Assembly (NCBI GenBank): GCA_012719175.1
Contig: JAAYAX010000011.1
Coordinates: 1 to 64,000, forward strand
From: Methanomassiliicoccus sp.
GTDB taxonomy: Archaea > Thermoplasmatota > Thermoplasmata > Methanomassiliicoccales > Methanomassiliicoccaceae
DNA: 64,000 bases
Direction of reading: 5' to 3'
Part shown: positions 62,269-64,000 of the stretch, one piece after another
Numbering within the stretch: position 1 is the stretch's first letter
Layout: the number at the start of each line of letters is the position of its first letter
Notes under the pieces: model-generated
Told to the model about the DNA's origin: nothing
The model's input: only the letters and a program-made list of their open reading frames with translations
Databases searched by the model: none
Made by a program: the position numbers and the translations under genes

Positions 62269-62498
62269 CAGTGACCCTCAGCGAGGTACTTTACAGTGTG
62301 GCTGATGATCTCATCGCCCTGTATGGACTTGATCTCGGCGATCCTGATCTGCGTGCGGTTGAGCTTGTGGCGGCTTCCCAAGTTAGAATAGATCTGCTCG
62401 GTGACACCGGCCTCATTCTCAGCGGCGATCTCGATGCTGAACTTCTGCCAGCTGAACTTTCCGGTCTTGAACTCACCGTTAGCGCGATAGGCCTTCAT
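62268..62498 (-). CDS. rpl18a: ribosomal protein L18a (LX)
   Basis: 76 residues (MKAYRANGEFKTGKFSWQKF...). The archaeal L18ae/LX pattern is complete: FSIEIAAENEAGVTEQIYSNLGSRHKLNRTQIRIAEIKSI, ending in HTVKYLAEGH. It is the first gene of the rpl18a-pfdA-ftsY group and lies 70 bp from the divergent radical SAM gene. Confidence 0.93.
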   Translation of the reverse strand: MKAYRANGEFKTGKFSWQKFSIEIAAENEAGVTEQIYSNLGSRHKLNRTQIRIAEIKSIQGDEIISHTVKYLAEGH

Positions 62499-62568
62499 AT
62501 AAATCCTCTATCCTCGGAATGTAATCACTCCAATAAACCTTTTGGTATAGCAGGTCCTTGGCGCTCAT

Positions 62569-63399
62569 GTGGCCACCAGGGTTACCTTCTACCGTCCTGG
62601 AAAGAGCTTTCCAGCGTTCTCCGTGACCGGCGAAGGGTGCTCGCTGCAGTGCGATCACTGCCGGGGGAGATACCTTCAGGGCATGCGACCCGCCCTCGAC
62701 CCTGACGAGCTGGAGCGGGCGGCGGCGAGGCTGTCATTCGAGGGTGGGAGGGGCTTCCTGCTCAGCGGGGGCTGCGACCGCCGGGGCAGGGTGCCGCTCG
62801 GCGACTTTTCTGGCGCCGTCCGCCGCATCAGGGCCACCACTGGCCTGCAGGTGAACGTTCACCCCGGGCTCCTGGACGAGGAGGACGCGGCGGCGGTCAT
62901 CTCGAGCGGGGCGGAAGCGTTCTCCGTAGATGTCGTGCAGGACCCTCTCACCATCTCCGGAACGCTGCACCTTCAGGCGTCCCCCCGTGACTACTGCCGC
63001 ACCATGGAGCTGCTCGAGCCCACGGGGCGGCTGGTCCCCCACGTGTGCGTGGGCCTGCAGTCCGAGAGGGGGGAGGAGGGCACACTGGAAACTATCTCCG
63101 CGCACAGCGTCCGCGCCCTCATCATCCTGGGCCTCATGGGGGCCAGGGGTACGATGTATGAGCATAGGTCCGTCCCCCCGGAACGATTGGTCCGCGCCGT
63201 GGGCAAGGCGGTCGCCACCGTCCCCGCCCCGGTCCTCCTGGGCTGCATGCGCCCAAGAGGTCAGTGGGAGGTGGAGGTGCAGGCCATCGAGGATGGGGCC
63301 GCGGGGGTGGTGAACCCCTCCCCACGGACGGTGCAGTGGGCCCTTGACCAAGGCTATCGCGTGGAGAACGTTCCCAGCTGCTGCGCCCTTCACTTGTAG
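62569..63399 (+). CDS. radical SAM protein of the archaeal biotin-synthase-like group
   Basis: 276 residues from GTG 62569. The cluster motif C-S-L-Q-C-D-H-C (C-x3-C-x2-C) lies at residues 24-31, followed by LLSGGCDRRGRVPL (SAM-contacting GG) and VNVHPGLLDEEDAAAV. The later part (SVDVVQDPLTISGTLHLQA, VPHVCVGLQSERGEEG, LIILGLMGARGTMYEH) continues the barrel and ends in C-C near the C-terminus. It resembles uncharacterised archaeal biotin-synthase homologues (COG1856-like). Some related archaeal proteins make lipoate as a two-protein system, but I cannot place this one there. A downstream gene overlaps tail to tail by 10 bp. Confidence 0.83.
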   Translation: MATRVTFYRPGKSFPAFSVTGEGCSLQCDHCRGRYLQGMRPALDPDELERAAARLSFEGGRGFLLSGGCDRRGRVPLGDFSGAVRRIRATTGLQVNVHPGLLDEEDAAAVISSGAEAFSVDVVQDPLTISGTLHLQASPRDYCRTMELLEPTGRLVPHVCVGLQSERGEEGTLETISAHSVRALIILGLMGARGTMYEHRSVPPERLVRAVGKAVATVPAPVLLGCMRPRGQWEVEVQAIEDGAAGVVNPSPRTVQWALDQGYRVENVPSCCALHL

Positions 63400-64000
63400 A
63401 TGGCGCCCTTGGTGAACTGCTTCCGGGTCTGGTAGGCGAAAGCGACCCATCCCGAGTAGGCGGCGATGAACGCCAGCGCGAACAGAGTGACGAAGGCAAC
63501 GAAGGTGGGCGAGGGCGTCCGGTGCACGGTATAGGACACTTCCACGGGGTTCTCGGGATCTACGACGATATAGTACATGCCGAAAGGTGTCTGGGGAAAC
63601 TCCAGTTCCACCCCCGCCGACGTTTCTGTGGTGGTCATGACGGCATACTGCCGCAGCTCATCAGCGTCACCCTTGTACGACATATAGTTGGAGTCGGAGA
63701 TGATGATGACCTCGGCCCCCGACGCGCTGTCCAACCATATGTGATCGACGGTGGTGAGGCCCAGGGGGTCACGGTTGTTGAACGGGGCCGCCGTGGTGGT
63801 GGTGCCCGTCTCACTGGAAAAGTTGGCCACGGCGTTGGCCAGGAACGGCGCCACCACTATGACGAGTACGGCGCCGGATATGGCGATGATGATGAGGCTG
63901 CGGTAGATGGAGGTCTTGAGCATGTAGGACTTGGCGCTCTGGCTCTTCATGTGCTTCAGTTCCAGATAGCGGAAGAAGAACCCCTCCACACCCACGATCA
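63390..64000 (-). CDS. membrane protein, possibly truncated at the window edge
   Basis: The frame is open to the right edge. ATG 63950 (MKSQSAKSYMLKTSIYRSLI) gives about 186 residues; the start may lie beyond the window. Two helices (about 20-42 and about 145-170) flank an outside beta domain (VDHIWLDSASGAEVIIISDS, FGMYYIVVDPENPVEVSYTV), the pattern of a small exposed beta-sandwich held at both ends in the membrane. Family not recognised. Confidence 0.75.
   Translation of the reverse strand, partial: IVGVEGFFFRYLELKHMKSQSAKSYMLKTSIYRSLIIIAISGAVLVIVVAPFLANAVANFSSETGTTTTAAPFNNRDPLGLTTVDHIWLDSASGAEVIIISDSNYMSYKGDADELRQYAVMTTTETSAGVELEFPQTPFGMYYIVVDPENPVEVSYTVHRTPSPTFVAFVTLFALAFIAAYSGWVAFAYQTRKQFTKGAIYK

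Overview
The window is archaeal chromosomal DNA, GC-rich and tightly packed. The evidence is a complete A-type (V/A) ATP synthase operon, TFB, Orc1/Cdc6, the PolD small subunit, TiaS, archaeal EndA, Gar1, prefoldin alpha, ribosomal protein L18a/LX, a split GMP synthase, Cdc48 and archaeal TATA boxes about 25 nt before start codons. The gene families fit a euryarchaeon, most likely Thermoplasmata and possibly Methanomassiliicoccales. No methanogenesis gene lies here, so that placement is an inference.

Layout. 1-5810: a multi-PAS sensor cut by the left edge, a LURP-one-like protein, a YdeI-family gene interrupted by an in-frame TAA, a VOC protein and a cation/proton antiporter. 6221-10088: rtcA, a PAC2-family protein, the riboflavin/F420-pathway reductase, a Mut7-C RNase-like protein and an unknown gene. 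10237-18569: a large secreted protein with a DUF131-type membrane protein, guaAA, HAD and VOC proteins, a low-GC TnpB gene with a right-end hairpin abutting guaAB-purE, and two small genes. 18659-24042: nucleoside kinase-like gene, S-adenosylhomocysteine hydrolase, phosphopantothenate synthetase, then gar1-tfb, then endA.

24280-28191 looks like a heat-shock locus: a Phr-like ArsR/coiled-coil regulator, a small coiled-coil protein, cdc48 and hsp20. Similar dyads (AAC-N5-GTT) sit at the predicted transcription starts of the regulator and of cdc48. 28298-32763 has a COG1395-type HTH regulator, a TraB-like protein, a UbiA-type prenyltransferase with an extra N-terminal membrane domain, and a geranylgeranyl reductase-family flavoprotein. 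32780-36991 is one giant pilin-like surface protein with FG-GAP/VCBS-type calcium motifs and a C-terminal anchor. 37140-42047 has a CYTH protein, a CPBP protease with zinc ribbons at both ends, a TIM-barrel isomerase, UPF0201 and DP1.

42174-50697 is the ATP synthase operon in the order H-I-K-E-C-F-A-B-D (transcribed leftward), followed by an unlisted 46-codon membrane protein. 50841-55400 holds dCMP deaminase, signal peptidase, orc1/cdc6 and a probable replication origin: three ORB-like elements lie on both sides of an AT-rich stretch and hflX. 55416-64000 holds tiaS, thiolase (with a bacterial-looking terminator), an M20 peptidase, a second RibD-C reductase, the rpl18a-pfdA-ftsY operon, a radical SAM protein and a membrane protein at the right edge. 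No rRNA, tRNA or CRISPR array was seen.
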